From Microbispora rosea (GTDB lineage: Bacteria; Actinomycetota; Actinomycetes; Streptosporangiales; Streptosporangiaceae): a stretch of 64,000 bases of DNA. Where the stretch lies: positions 1 to 64,000 of the forward strand of contig NZ_FTNI01000017.1 in assembly GCF_900156315.1 (NCBI RefSeq). The letters are read 5' to 3'. The position numbers and the translations under genes were made by a program. The notes under the pieces were generated by a model. It did not search any database and was not told the DNA's origin. It saw only the letters and a program-made list of their open reading frames with translations. Positions 1-7,809 of this stretch are shown here, in pieces; the first letter of the stretch is position 1; each line of letters opens with the position of its first letter.

Positions 1-523
1 GGTCGGTGCCGACGACGTGGTCGTGGTAGTGCCAGTAGCCGGCGCTGCCGGGGGCGATGGTGCCGTCCGGGCGGGTGGTGGGGGTGTGGGTGCGCCAGGT
101 GTAGACGTAGCGGCCTCCGGGTTCCACCACGCTGTCGTTCATTCGGGTGCCGTCGCTGGTCGTTTCGTAGTCGACTCCGTGTACGTGCAGGCTGGCGGTC
201 ACGTTGGAGTTGTTGACCAGTTCGATTTCGAGGGTTTCGCCCTCGATCATCTCGATCAGGGGGCCGGGGATCGTGGGTTTGCCGGGCTCCAGGCCGTAGC
301 CCATCTGGCCGTCGGGCAGCTTGTCCACGTAGAGGGTGATGCGGCGCAGGTCGCCGGGCTCGCCCGCGGTTTTGCCGGTGGTGCCGGTGGTGGTGCCGCT
401 GGGTTCTGCGGTGGCCTGGCTCGCCACGGCGAAGGGGGCGATCGCGGCGGCTGCGGCCGCGGTGGTGGTGAAGGCGCGCCGGGAGAGCAGGCGTCGCGTC
501 ACATCACTGCTTTTCTCGGTCAT
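1..523 (-). CDS. Two-domain (small) laccase, multicopper oxidase, N-terminal part
   Basis: Partial gene running off the left edge; only about the first 174 codons are present. The N-terminus carries a twin-arginine signal (SRRAFTTT, then an Ala-rich core ending near ASQATA), so the enzyme should be exported folded by TAT. The visible first cupredoxin domain has the copper-binding His motifs LHVHG and [10 protein letters not shown], which closely resemble the Streptomyces small laccase (SLAC) family. These two-domain trimeric enzymes oxidise phenolics with reduction of O2 to water. The start is the ATG whose complement is 521-523. It is divergent from the copper-protein gene at 1225. Family call is firm; substrate unknown. 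Confidence 0.93.
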   Translation of the reverse strand, partial: MTEKSSDVTRRLLSRRAFTTTAAAAAAIAPFAVASQATAEPSGTTTGTTGKTAGEPGDLRRITLYVDKLPDGQMGYGLEPGKPTIPGPLIEMIEGETLEIELVNNSNVTASLHVHGVDYETTSDGTRMNDSVVEPGGRYVYTWRTHTPTTRPDGTIAPGSAGYWHYHDHVVGTD

Positions 524-1224
524 GGTTCCCAATCGGTGACGGCGCTCGCCCGGGGGCGGCGAGCTGGGGGGTGGTCCGTGATGCCGGCGGCGAGCCGGCC
601 ATGCCGATCCGGAGGACTTTGTACAGGTGTGAGGGCACTTCCGTCGATGCGTAGGGGTCTTTAGCTGGTTTCTTCAGTAAGTATGGTAACGAACGAGTTA
701 ACTTTGTCATAGTTGTGGACTAAATGCGGCCGGACTGTTACGTTTCCAAGCGTCTGAGAAGTGGCCACCAGTCTCTGAAGGGATGTAGGACGTCACGGCA
801 CCGCTGCCGTCCACCTGAAACGATCGATCGGCGCAGGGACGAGGAGATCGACAAGGTCGGCGCCACGTCCGACACCGGCGAGCCCGGTGACCACTGCTGC
901 TGATCAGTAGTTCTTCCGAAGGTTGCTGTTGCCCCCCTACAACCGAAGGAGCGGACGATGGGCCGAAGAGACCTCTTCGCACACCCCGGCCACCCGCCTG
1001 GCACCGCGTCGTGATCATAAGGGAGACGTCGCCCTGACTCTGGGCGTGGCAACGCCGCCCGTCATGGCCGCCCGACCTACCACCGCTCCGGGGCCGGCAT
1101 CGCCTGGCCGAGTTCCGCGACGCCCGTGTGCGCGAGCTCTCCCGCCCGGCACGGCTCGGAGTGACGTCGGCCGAAGCGCGATGTCCGACGGCCGAGGCAT
1201 CAGATCATGAGAGGTACACGGTAA
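524..1224. other. 701-bp divergent intergenic region
   Basis: Apart from the A+T-rich promoter candidate near 683-710 and a short GAGAGGT ribosome site at about 1209-1215 before the cupredoxin gene, I see no convincing gene. The open frames here lack a ribosome site and the codon pattern of the neighbours. It must hold the control region for both copper genes. Confidence 0.6.
683..710 (-). promoter_or_regulatory. Candidate promoter for the laccase gene
   Basis: On the minus strand an ATGACA hexamer (705-710) lies 16 bp from TACCAT (683-688), in a locally A+T-rich patch (660-720) unlike the surrounding GC-rich DNA. It would leave a leader of about 155 nt before the laccase ATG. Assigned by eye only. 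Confidence 0.35.
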
Positions 1225-2589
1225 ATGCGCATCAGTTCTTTCTCGGGCTTCCTCAGCTATGTGCGGAAGGCGCTCAGAAGTCCTGCCACATTCGGACGCA
1301 TGGCCCTGGTGATGGTGGCAGTGGCACTGCCGACGGTGTGGCTGTCGGGAGTCGGGGCCGCGGCACAGGACCAGGGCCAGCAGGCGGGCCAGGCGGCGGA
1401 GCAGACGCTTGTCTGGACCGCGGACAACAGCTACACGGCGTACAAGTCCGCGCCGACCACGGCGACGGCCGGCCTCGTGACGATCGTCTTCGAGACCAAC
1501 GCGTCGACCGGCAACACCTTCGGGATGACGCACACGCTGACGTTCGACGACGACAGCCCGGGCTACAACCACGACGTCAACATCAACATCATGGCCAGCC
1601 CCTTCGATACGAGCGGGGGCAGGCACGAGGTTCAGGTGAACCTCACCCCCGGAACGTACCGCTACTACTGCGAGATCCCCGGTCACGCGGGAATGGTCGG
1701 CGAGCTCGTGGTCACCAGCCCCGAACCCACCGACACGACGCCGCCGCAGGTGTCGGCGTCGGTGTCGGGTGAGCAGAACGCCGACGGCGACTACGTCAGT
1801 TCCGCGTCGGTGACCGTTTCGGCCACCGACGCCGAGTCCGGGGTGGACACGGTGGAGTACGCCCTGGACGGTGGCGAGTTCCAGGCCTACACGGCTCCGG
1901 TGCCGGTGAACCAGGTCGGCGAGCACACTGTGCGATACCGGGCCGCCGACAAGGCCGGCAACACCTCTGAGGTGCAGTCGGTGACGTTCACGGTGGTGGC
2001 CCCGCAGCCGAAGGACACCACCCCGCCGACGGTGTCGGCCGATGTGTCCGGCACGAAGGACACCGACGGCGACTACGTGGAGTCCGCCACGGTGACCATC
2101 TCCGCGACCGACGCCGAGTCCGGGGTGGACACGGTGGAGTACGCCCTGGACGGTGGCGAGTTCCAGGCCTACACGGCTCCGGTGCCGGTGAACCAGGTCG
2201 GCGAGCACACTGTGCGATACCGGGCGACCGACAAGGCCGGCAACACCTCCGACGTCGCCACGACCGGCTTCACGGTCGTCGCGGCGCCGCCGCCCGCCGA
2301 GACGCCGCTGACCGTTACCGCCTCGTCCCGCTGCCTGGGCACGTCGGTGTACGTCGCGGTCACGGCCGTCAACGACGGCGACGTGCCGGCGACCGTGGCG
2401 CTGACCACCCCGTACGGCACCAAGACCGTGGCGGACGTGGCCCCGGGCAAGCAGGCGTACCAGTCCTTCAACGCGCGGGCCACGCAGATCGGCGCGGGCG
2501 AGGTCACCGTGACCGGCACGTCGTCCATCGACGGCGAGAAGGTCACCACGCCCTACGAGGCCGCCTACAGCGCGATCAGCTGCGGCTGA
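1225..2589 (+). CDS. Secreted cupredoxin with two Ig-like (OmpL47-type) repeats
   Basis: 454 aa. An N-terminal hydrophobic segment (about residues 32-50) acts as signal peptide or anchor. Residues about 60-175 form a plastocyanin-like domain: MTHTLTF supplies the first His, and YYCEIPGHAGM supplies the Cys, His and Met of a type 1 copper site. Two Ig-like modules follow (about 180-255 and 265-350), each beginning DTTPP and containing the VDTVEYALDGGEFQAY core. A unique C-terminal domain (about 355-454) closes the protein. Type 1 copper proteins carry single electrons; next to a divergent laccase it could be an electron partner or copper carrier, which is inference. The two repeats share a 119-bp identical DNA stretch (see repeat entries). 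Confidence 0.85.
   Translation: MRISSFSGFLSYVRKALRSPATFGRMALVMVAVALPTVWLSGVGAAAQDQGQQAGQAAEQTLVWTADNSYTAYKSAPTTATAGLVTIVFETNASTGNTFGMTHTLTFDDDSPGYNHDVNINIMASPFDTSGGRHEVQVNLTPGTYRYYCEIPGHAGMVGELVVTSPEPTDTTPPQVSASVSGEQNADGDYVSSASVTVSATDAESGVDTVEYALDGGEFQAYTAPVPVNQVGEHTVRYRAADKAGNTSEVQSVTFTVVAPQPKDTTPPTVSADVSGTKDTDGDYVESATVTISATDAESGVDTVEYALDGGEFQAYTAPVPVNQVGEHTVRYRATDKAGNTSDVATTGFTVVAAPPPAETPLTVTASSRCLGTSVYVAVTAVNDGDVPATVALTTPYGTKTVADVAPGKQAYQSFNARATQIGAGEVTVTGTSSIDGEKVTTPYEAAYSAISCG
1825..1943 (+). repeat. Perfect 119-bp direct repeat, copy 1
   Basis: Identical base for base to 2107-2225, 282 bp downstream and in the same reading frame. It encodes the core of the first Ig-like module of the cupredoxin protein. 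Flanking module sequence has diverged, so identity is confined to this block. Confidence 0.95.
2107..2225 (+). repeat. Perfect 119-bp direct repeat, copy 2
   Basis: Second copy of the identical block at 1825-1943, coding for the core of the second Ig-like module. Confidence 0.95.
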
Positions 2590-2643
2590 CCGGGCCGGCG
2601 TGACGGTCACGGTGTACGCACCGGGGACGCCACCGCAGTGAAA

Positions 2644-2685
2644 CAGGAGCCGACCGGCCGATGGGCCGGTCGGCTCCTGCCTTTT
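2644..2685 (+). terminator. Rho-independent terminator after the cupredoxin gene
   Basis: A perfect 16-bp stem (2644-2659 pairing with 2664-2679) with a GATG loop is followed by CCTTTT. It lies 55 bp after the cupredoxin stop codon. Confidence 0.9.
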
Positions 2686-2756
2686 ACAGCCCCGCCTTTT
2701 ACAACCCCGGCCTTTTACAACCCCGGCCTTTTACAACCCCGGCCTTTACAGTCCCG
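2680..2756. repeat. 16-bp tandem repeat spanning the GH3 stop codon
   Basis: Five copies of a unit reading CCTTTTACAACCCCGG on the plus strand: three perfect 16-bp copies (2695-2742) flanked by one slightly altered copy on each side (2680-2694 and 2743-2756). The last copy holds the final codons and TAA stop (2746-2748) of the GH3 gene on the minus strand. Because the unit is not a multiple of three, the repeated TAA falls in successive frames. Confidence 0.9.
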
Positions 2757-4272
2757 CCGCCGAGGGACCGCCGTTCAGCAGCTCCACCGCGGCCTGGGCG
2801 TTGGCGCGGGCCGCGCCGTACGTCGCGATGTAGGCCCCCGCGCCGGGCCGCCAGATCGGCAGGCCCATCTCCATCACGACGGCGTCCGGGCGCGCGGCGA
2901 GCAGTTCGGAGATCAGTTCGCGGCTGTCCGGGTGGCGGTGGGCGTCCTTGACGACCACGATCAGCGAACGCTCGCGGGCCCGGCCGAGCAGCCCCCCGGC
3001 GTCGGCCTCCGACGGCTTGACCCGGACGATCTCGGCCTCCGGCAGCCACGGGGCGATCCCCCAGGGCACCTCGCCCACCGCGATCGTCGGCGGTGTGTCG
3101 ATCTCGACCACGAACGGATCGGCCAGCGGCCCCGCCGGGCCCGTCAGCGACACGGCGCGCCGGGCGGCGTCCAGGCCGACGACCTCGCCGTCCGCGGCGT
3201 TCCTCGACGGGTGTCCTGACGGCAGGTGTGCGCCGGCGAACCAGTCGCGCAGCCGCTCCACCCGGGCGGTGGCCTCTTCCAGCCGCTCGGCCGCGAGCCT
3301 GCCCTCGGCCACGGCGTCCACGATGTGGTCCACCATGCCCCGTACGTCCTCCGCGGTGGGCAGCGGCCCGAGGCACAGCAGGTCGGCGCCCGCGGCCAGG
3401 GCCCGCACCGCGCCCTCCGCGAGCCCCACGGTCCTGCTGATCGCGTGCATGTCGAGGGCGTCGGTGAGCACGACGCCGTCGTAGCCCAGCTCACGGCGCA
3501 GCAGCCGGGTGAGCGCCTGCGCGCTGAGCGTGGCGGGCAGGTCCCCGGTCAGCTCGGGCACCGCCACGTGCGCCGTCATGATCGACTTCGCCCCGGCCCG
3601 GATCGCCGCGAGGAACGGAACGAGTTCGCGCTCCCTGAGCACGTCGAGGGAGGCGTCCACCAGCGGGATCTCCAGGTGGGAGTCCTGATGGGTGGCGCCG
3701 TGGCCGGGGAAGTGCTTGACGCAGGCGGCGATCCCCGCCGACTGCAGGCCGCGTACGGCGGCGACCGTGTGCCGGGCCACGAGGTCCGGCGACGAGCCGA
3801 ACGACCGGGTGCCGATGATCGGGTTGTCGTCGGCGGTGTTGACGTCGGCCACCGGGCCCATGTCGAGGTTCACCCCGCACCGCGCCAGGTCGGCGGCCAT
3901 CGCCTGGTAGACCCGCTCGGTCAGGGCGACGTCGTCCACGGCGCCGAGCGCCGCGTTGCCCGGGTAGGCGCTCCCGGTGTGGTAGGCCAGCCGGGTGACG
4001 TCCCCGCCCTCCTCGTCCAGCGAGACGACCGGGCGGCCCGCCTCGTTCAGGCGGGCGCTGAGCGCCGCGACCTGCTCGCCGTCCGCGACGTTGAACCCGA
4101 AGAGGCAGACGCCGCCCAGACCGTCCTCCAGGCCGCGCAGGACCCAGTCCGGCGCGGTCGTGCCCTGGAACGAGATCAGCAGTGCGCTCGCCGCGAGCCG
4201 GTGCAGGCCCGGGTCGCCGGTACGCGTGGACAGGTCGGCGGCCCCCGCCAGGGGGTCGCGGGTGGCGGACAT
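2746..4272 (-). CDS. Glycoside hydrolase family 3, NagZ-like beta-N-acetylhexosaminidase
   Basis: 508 aa. The GH3 N-terminal barrel is clear, with the NagZ signature KHFPGHGATHQDSH, whose His and Asp form the family's acid/base dyad, and the nucleophile region VVLTDALDMHAI. NagZ-type enzymes remove terminal N-acetylglucosamine, for example from cell-wall disaccharides. No signal peptide is seen, so it probably acts inside the cell on imported sugar. The start at 4272 is chosen because AAAGGAG lies about 10 bp upstream; an in-frame start 63 bp earlier lacks a ribosome site. It is the last gene of the minus-strand ABC importer operon, after a hairpin at 4326-4353. Its 3' end is embedded in a tandem repeat. 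Confidence 0.88.
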   Translation of the reverse strand: MSATRDPLAGAADLSTRTGDPGLHRLAASALLISFQGTTAPDWVLRGLEDGLGGVCLFGFNVADGEQVAALSARLNEAGRPVVSLDEEGGDVTRLAYHTGSAYPGNAALGAVDDVALTERVYQAMAADLARCGVNLDMGPVADVNTADDNPIIGTRSFGSSPDLVARHTVAAVRGLQSAGIAACVKHFPGHGATHQDSHLEIPLVDASLDVLRERELVPFLAAIRAGAKSIMTAHVAVPELTGDLPATLSAQALTRLLRRELGYDGVVLTDALDMHAISRTVGLAEGAVRALAAGADLLCLGPLPTAEDVRGMVDHIVDAVAEGRLAAERLEEATARVERLRDWFAGAHLPSGHPSRNAADGEVVGLDAARRAVSLTGPAGPLADPFVVEIDTPPTIAVGEVPWGIAPWLPEAEIVRVKPSEADAGGLLGRARERSLIVVVKDAHRHPDSRELISELLAARPDAVVMEMGLPIWRPGAGAYIATYGAARANAQAAVELLNGGPSAAGL

Positions 4273-4325
4273 GGTGTCTCGGCTCCTTTGGTGACAGTGG
4301 GTGTGAAGGCGCGCGGGCAGGGCCC

Positions 4326-4353
4326 GTACGGCCACCGGGTCCGGTGGCCGTAC
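4326..4353 (-). terminator. Strong intercistronic hairpin (attenuator or mRNA stabiliser)
   Basis: A perfect 12-13-bp inverted repeat (4326-4338 with 4341-4353) lies between the second permease stop and the GH3 start. No T-run follows on the minus strand, so partial termination or 3'-end protection of the transporter mRNA seems likelier than full termination. Confidence 0.5.
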
Positions 4354-4394
4354 CAGCGGTCTTCAGAAGAGTGGGATGCCGGGTGGCGGAGGGG

Positions 4395-5246
4395 TTACCC
4401 CTTGACCGCGCCCGCGACGAGGCCGGAGACCATCCGCCGCTGGACCAGCAGGAAGAAGATGAGGACCGGGATGGTCATCAGGGTGGAGGCGGCCATGATG
4501 CCGCCCCAGTCGGTCGACCTCTGACCGACGAAGAACTGCAGCGCGACCGGCATCGTGTATTTGCCCTGGTCGCCGATGAGGGTCAGCGCGTAGACGAACT
4601 CGTTCCAGGTGGTGATGAACGCGAAGATGCTGGTCGCGACGAGACCGGGCGCGACGAGCGGGAACAGCACCCGCCAGAACGTGGTGAACCGGCCCGCGCC
4701 GTCGATCCAGGAGGCCTCCTCCAGTTCCTTGGGGACGGCCGCGACGAACGTCCGCAGCATCCAGACGGAGAACGGCAGCGTCAGGCCGACGTTGATGATG
4801 ATCAGGCCGAGCAGCTGGTCGTACAGGCCGAGCCGCTTGACCATGGTGAACAGCGGGATCAGCAGCGCCTCGGCCGGCACCATCTGCACGATCAGCAGCA
4901 GGATCAGGAACGAGGTGCGGAACCGGAAGCGGAACCTGGCCACCGCGGTCGCCGCGAGCAGCGCGAACACCGCGCCGAGCACGACGGCGCTGAGCGCGAC
5001 GAGCGTGCTGTTGAACAGGTACTGCCAGATGGAGTGGCCGGCGACGCCCTTCGTGAAGACCCGCGAGATGTGGTCCATCGAGGGCGGGCTGGGGAACGGG
5101 ATGAAGCTCGTGGTGAAGATCTGGTCGTTCGGCTTGAAGGCCGTGGTGACCATCCAGTAGACGGGGAAGACCGCGAAGAGGAACACCACGACCCCGGCCG
5201 CGTTCAGCGCGGCCCGTCCGAGCCTCCTGCGGGCGAGCGGGCTCAT
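4395..5246 (-). CDS. Carbohydrate ABC transporter permease (MalG type)
   Basis: 283 aa inner-membrane protein with about six hydrophobic segments. It begins MSPLARRRLG followed by a first membrane helix (about 13-35). The binding-protein-dependent permease EAA loop is visible as EEASWIDGAGRFTTFWRVLFP. The frame is open further upstream, but the start at 5246 gives an ATGA overlap with the preceding permease stop and fits the family length. It pairs with the MalF-type permease at 5243-6259; the ATPase is not encoded here and is probably a shared MsiK-type subunit encoded elsewhere, as in many actinomycete sugar importers. Confidence 0.9.
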   Translation of the reverse strand: MSPLARRRLGRAALNAAGVVVFLFAVFPVYWMVTTAFKPNDQIFTTSFIPFPSPPSMDHISRVFTKGVAGHSIWQYLFNSTLVALSAVVLGAVFALLAATAVARFRFRFRTSFLILLLIVQMVPAEALLIPLFTMVKRLGLYDQLLGLIIINVGLTLPFSVWMLRTFVAAVPKELEEASWIDGAGRFTTFWRVLFPLVAPGLVATSIFAFITTWNEFVYALTLIGDQGKYTMPVALQFFVGQRSTDWGGIMAASTLMTIPVLIFFLLVQRRMVSGLVAGAVKG

Positions 5247-6259
5247 CGGATGTCGTCCTCCGTCTTCACGATCTGACGCACGTACACGAAGGTGATCAGC
5301 AGCAGGATCACGGTCAGCACGACCGCGATGGCGGCGCCCAGGCCCATCTTCGGCGGGCTGCTGAACGCCTCGGCGTAGCTCCACAGCGACAGGTTGAACG
5401 CGTCGCGGTTCACCGTGCCGCCGGCCAGCAGGTAGAGCTGGGTGAAGACCTTGAAGTCCCAGATGATCGACAGGACGACCAGCACCGAGAACACCGGCCT
5501 GAGCAGCGGGAAAGTGATCCTCCTGAACGTGTGGACCGCGCTGGAGCCGTCCATCTTCGCCGCCTCGTACAGCTCGGAGGGGATGCTCTTGAGCCCCGCG
5601 AGCACCGACACCGCGATGAACGGGAACGACGCCCACACCACGGCCACGATCAGCACGAAGTAGAGCGTGAGCGTGTCGTTGAACCAGGGGTAACCGCTCC
5701 AGTCGGCGTGGCCGAACAGCAGGTTCGACAGCCAGTCGGGCAGGAGGTTCAGCGCCCAGTTGACGATGCCCGAGTCGGAGTCGAACAGCCACTTCCACAC
5801 GATCGCCTGAGCGGTGGGCGGGGTGGCCCAGGCGGCCATGATGCCGACGACCACGAAGGTCGACATCTTCGGGCCGAGCTTGTTGAGCAGCAGGCCGACG
5901 AGGGTGCCGAGGATGAGTGTCAGCGCGACGGTGACGACGGCGAACAGCACGGTGTTGCGCAGCGACGACCAGAACAGGTCCGAGCCGAGGATCTGCGTGT
6001 AGTTGTCCCAGCCGACGAAGTCGGCGGGCGCGGGGTTGACGGCCTTGATCTGCCGGAGCCCGACCTTGTGGAAGGACATCTCGACCATCTGGTACAGCGG
6101 GTAGAGCAGCAGCACCGCGATGACCAGTAAGCCGGGCAGGAGCAGGACGTACGGGACGGCCTTCGGGGACAGCCCCGGTCCGCGCTCCCGCTTGCGACTG
6201 CGCCGCGACGGGGCGGAGGCGTCGGCTCCGCCCCGGGCGAGGGTTGACGTGTCGGTCAT
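5243..6259 (-). CDS. Carbohydrate ABC transporter permease (MalF type)
   Basis: 338 aa. A charged cytoplasmic N-terminus (RRSRKRERG) precedes the first membrane helix, followed by about five more. The EAA loop reads YEAAKMDGSSAVHTFRRITFP. It overlaps the MalG-type gene by 4 bp and starts 3 bp after the binding-protein stop, so all are in one operon. Family is certain; the sugar is inferred from the co-transcribed NagZ-like enzyme to be an N-acetylglucosamine-containing saccharide. Confidence 0.9.
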   Translation of the reverse strand: MTDTSTLARGGADASAPSRRSRKRERGPGLSPKAVPYVLLLPGLLVIAVLLLYPLYQMVEMSFHKVGLRQIKAVNPAPADFVGWDNYTQILGSDLFWSSLRNTVLFAVVTVALTLILGTLVGLLLNKLGPKMSTFVVVGIMAAWATPPTAQAIVWKWLFDSDSGIVNWALNLLPDWLSNLLFGHADWSGYPWFNDTLTLYFVLIVAVVWASFPFIAVSVLAGLKSIPSELYEAAKMDGSSAVHTFRRITFPLLRPVFSVLVVLSIIWDFKVFTQLYLLAGGTVNRDAFNLSLWSYAEAFSSPPKMGLGAAIAVVLTVILLLITFVYVRQIVKTEDDIR

Positions 6260-6262
6260 GAT

Positions 6263-7594
6263 CTACTGGTTGAGGATCGTCTCAAGCTCGGAGTTCGCGT
6301 CCGTCAGAGCCTGGTCGACGTTCTTCTTGCCCTCGATCACCTCACGCGCCGCGTTCTGCAGCACGGCCTTGGTGTCGTTGGCCTCCGCCCAGTTGGGGCT
6401 GGCCGGGAAGCCCTTGGCGACCTGGAAGGTGTCCGTGAACGGCTTCTGGGCGGGGTCGCTGCCCATCTCCGCGAGCGCGTCGGGGTAGAGCGGGAGCAGG
6501 CCGCCCTCCTTGGCGTACCGGACGCCGAACTCCTTGCCCGCGGCGAGCTTGACGTACTCGAGGGCGAGCTCGGGGTTCTTGGCGTCCTTCCAGACAGCGA
6601 TGTCGTTGCCGCCCTGGAAGGCCGGGGCCGGGCCGGACCCGTCCTTGGCGGGCAGCGAGAAGAAGCCCATCTTCGACTCGTCGACCTTGCCCTTGCTCTG
6701 CTCCTTGATGGCCGCGATGTCCCAGCCGCCGGTGACGTACATGCCGACCTTGCCGGCGGCGAAGCGCTGGGCGATGTCGACGGAGTTCTGCGTCAGGCGG
6801 CCCTTGCCGGACACGCCGTCCTTGGCGACCAGGTCCGTGTAGAACTGGAAGCCCTCCTTGAAGCCCGGCTGGGTGAGCTGGCCCACCCACTTGCCGCCCT
6901 CGAACTTGGCGAAGTCGCCGCCGGCCGACCAGACGAACGGCGACAGCGACATGTTCGCGTCGGAGCCGCCGTTGAAGGCGAAGCCGTCGACGTCCTTGCC
7001 CTGCTTGTCAACGATCTTCTTGGCCGCGGCGACCAGGTCGTCCCAGGTCTTGGGGACCTCGATGCCGAGCTTGTCGAACCAGTCCTTGCGGTAGAGCACG
7101 GCGCGGGTGCCGCCGCCCCACGGCACGGCGTAGACCTTGCCGTCGATCGTCTCGTAGCTCCACAGGTTCTGCGGGATCTGCTGGAGCTCGGCGTCGCCCT
7201 TGACGGAGTCGGTGATGTCGGCGAGCGCGTCCTGCGCCACCCAGGCGGCGACCTGGTCGTTGCCGAACTCGGTGACGTCCGGGCCCTCGCCGCCGGCGAG
7301 CGCGGTGGTCCACTTCTTCTGCGCGTCCGGCCAGGGGATCCACTGGACCTTCGCCTCGGCGCCCGTCTGCTCCTTGAACTTGGCGTTCAGGTCGTCCATG
7401 TATTTGGTGAAGACGTCGGTGGGGGCACCGAGTCGCCACACGGTAAGAGTCTGGCCGGCGAACTTCGGACCGCTCGCGGCGGCGGAGGCCGACGGGGCGG
7501 TCGTGCTTCCGGAGTCGTCGCTTCCGCAAGCGGCGAGTCCCAGGGCCAGGGCAGCGGTCGCGGTAGTCGCGACCGCGAGCTTCACGATCTTCAC
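6263..7594 (-). CDS. Sugar-binding lipoprotein of ABC importer (family 1)
   Basis: 443 aa from a GTG start, preceded by GGGAGAGA. The signal peptide ends in the lipobox LAAC (LGLAACGSDD), followed by an Ser/Ala-rich tether, so the protein is lipid-anchored outside the membrane. The mature part has the extracellular solute-binding fold (LTVWRLGAPTD near the N-terminus, WGGGTRAVLYRKDWFDKLG midway). An earlier in-frame start would add about 23 residues without a ribosome site. First gene of the importer operon, directly next to the ROK operator candidate. Ligand unknown; an amino-sugar saccharide is likely from context. Confidence 0.9.
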   Translation of the reverse strand: MKIVKLAVATTATAALALGLAACGSDDSGSTTAPSASAAASGPKFAGQTLTVWRLGAPTDVFTKYMDDLNAKFKEQTGAEAKVQWIPWPDAQKKWTTALAGGEGPDVTEFGNDQVAAWVAQDALADITDSVKGDAELQQIPQNLWSYETIDGKVYAVPWGGGTRAVLYRKDWFDKLGIEVPKTWDDLVAAAKKIVDKQGKDVDGFAFNGGSDANMSLSPFVWSAGGDFAKFEGGKWVGQLTQPGFKEGFQFYTDLVAKDGVSGKGRLTQNSVDIAQRFAAGKVGMYVTGGWDIAAIKEQSKGKVDESKMGFFSLPAKDGSGPAPAFQGGNDIAVWKDAKNPELALEYVKLAAGKEFGVRYAKEGGLLPLYPDALAEMGSDPAQKPFTDTFQVAKGFPASPNWAEANDTKAVLQNAAREVIEGKKNVDQALTDANSELETILNQ

Positions 7595-7747
7595 GATTGG
7601 TCTCTCCCTTCCCGGCTTCGCGTCGGGGGTGCGCCTCGTGGGGGGTGTCGGCGGGCCGCTCACCTGCTGGAAGGCGCTCTCCTTTCGGTCGGCGCTCTGG
7701 CGTCCCGAGGCTGATCGGTTGCCTCCGGGCTGGCTGGCGATAAACTA

Positions 7748-7764
7748 ACAAGAAACTTTCTTAT
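7748..7764. promoter_or_regulatory. Palindromic operator candidate for the ROK regulator
   Basis: A perfect inverted repeat AAGAAACTTTCTT (7750-7762) sits in an A+T-rich island (7739-7773) between the sugar-importer operon and the divergent ROK gene. ROK repressors usually bind A+T-rich palindromes of this kind and release them on binding a sugar. Position and symmetry support an operator controlling both directions. Confidence 0.65.
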
Positions 7765-7809
7765 AAAAAAGACCGCGTTAGCGGATCGTGACGAGAGGGG
7801 AACCAGCCG

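Noticed and set aside
923-1210. Open frames between the laccase and cupredoxin genes as extra genes
   Set aside because: No ribosome site, atypical codon pattern, and the likely promoter region of two genes lies here.
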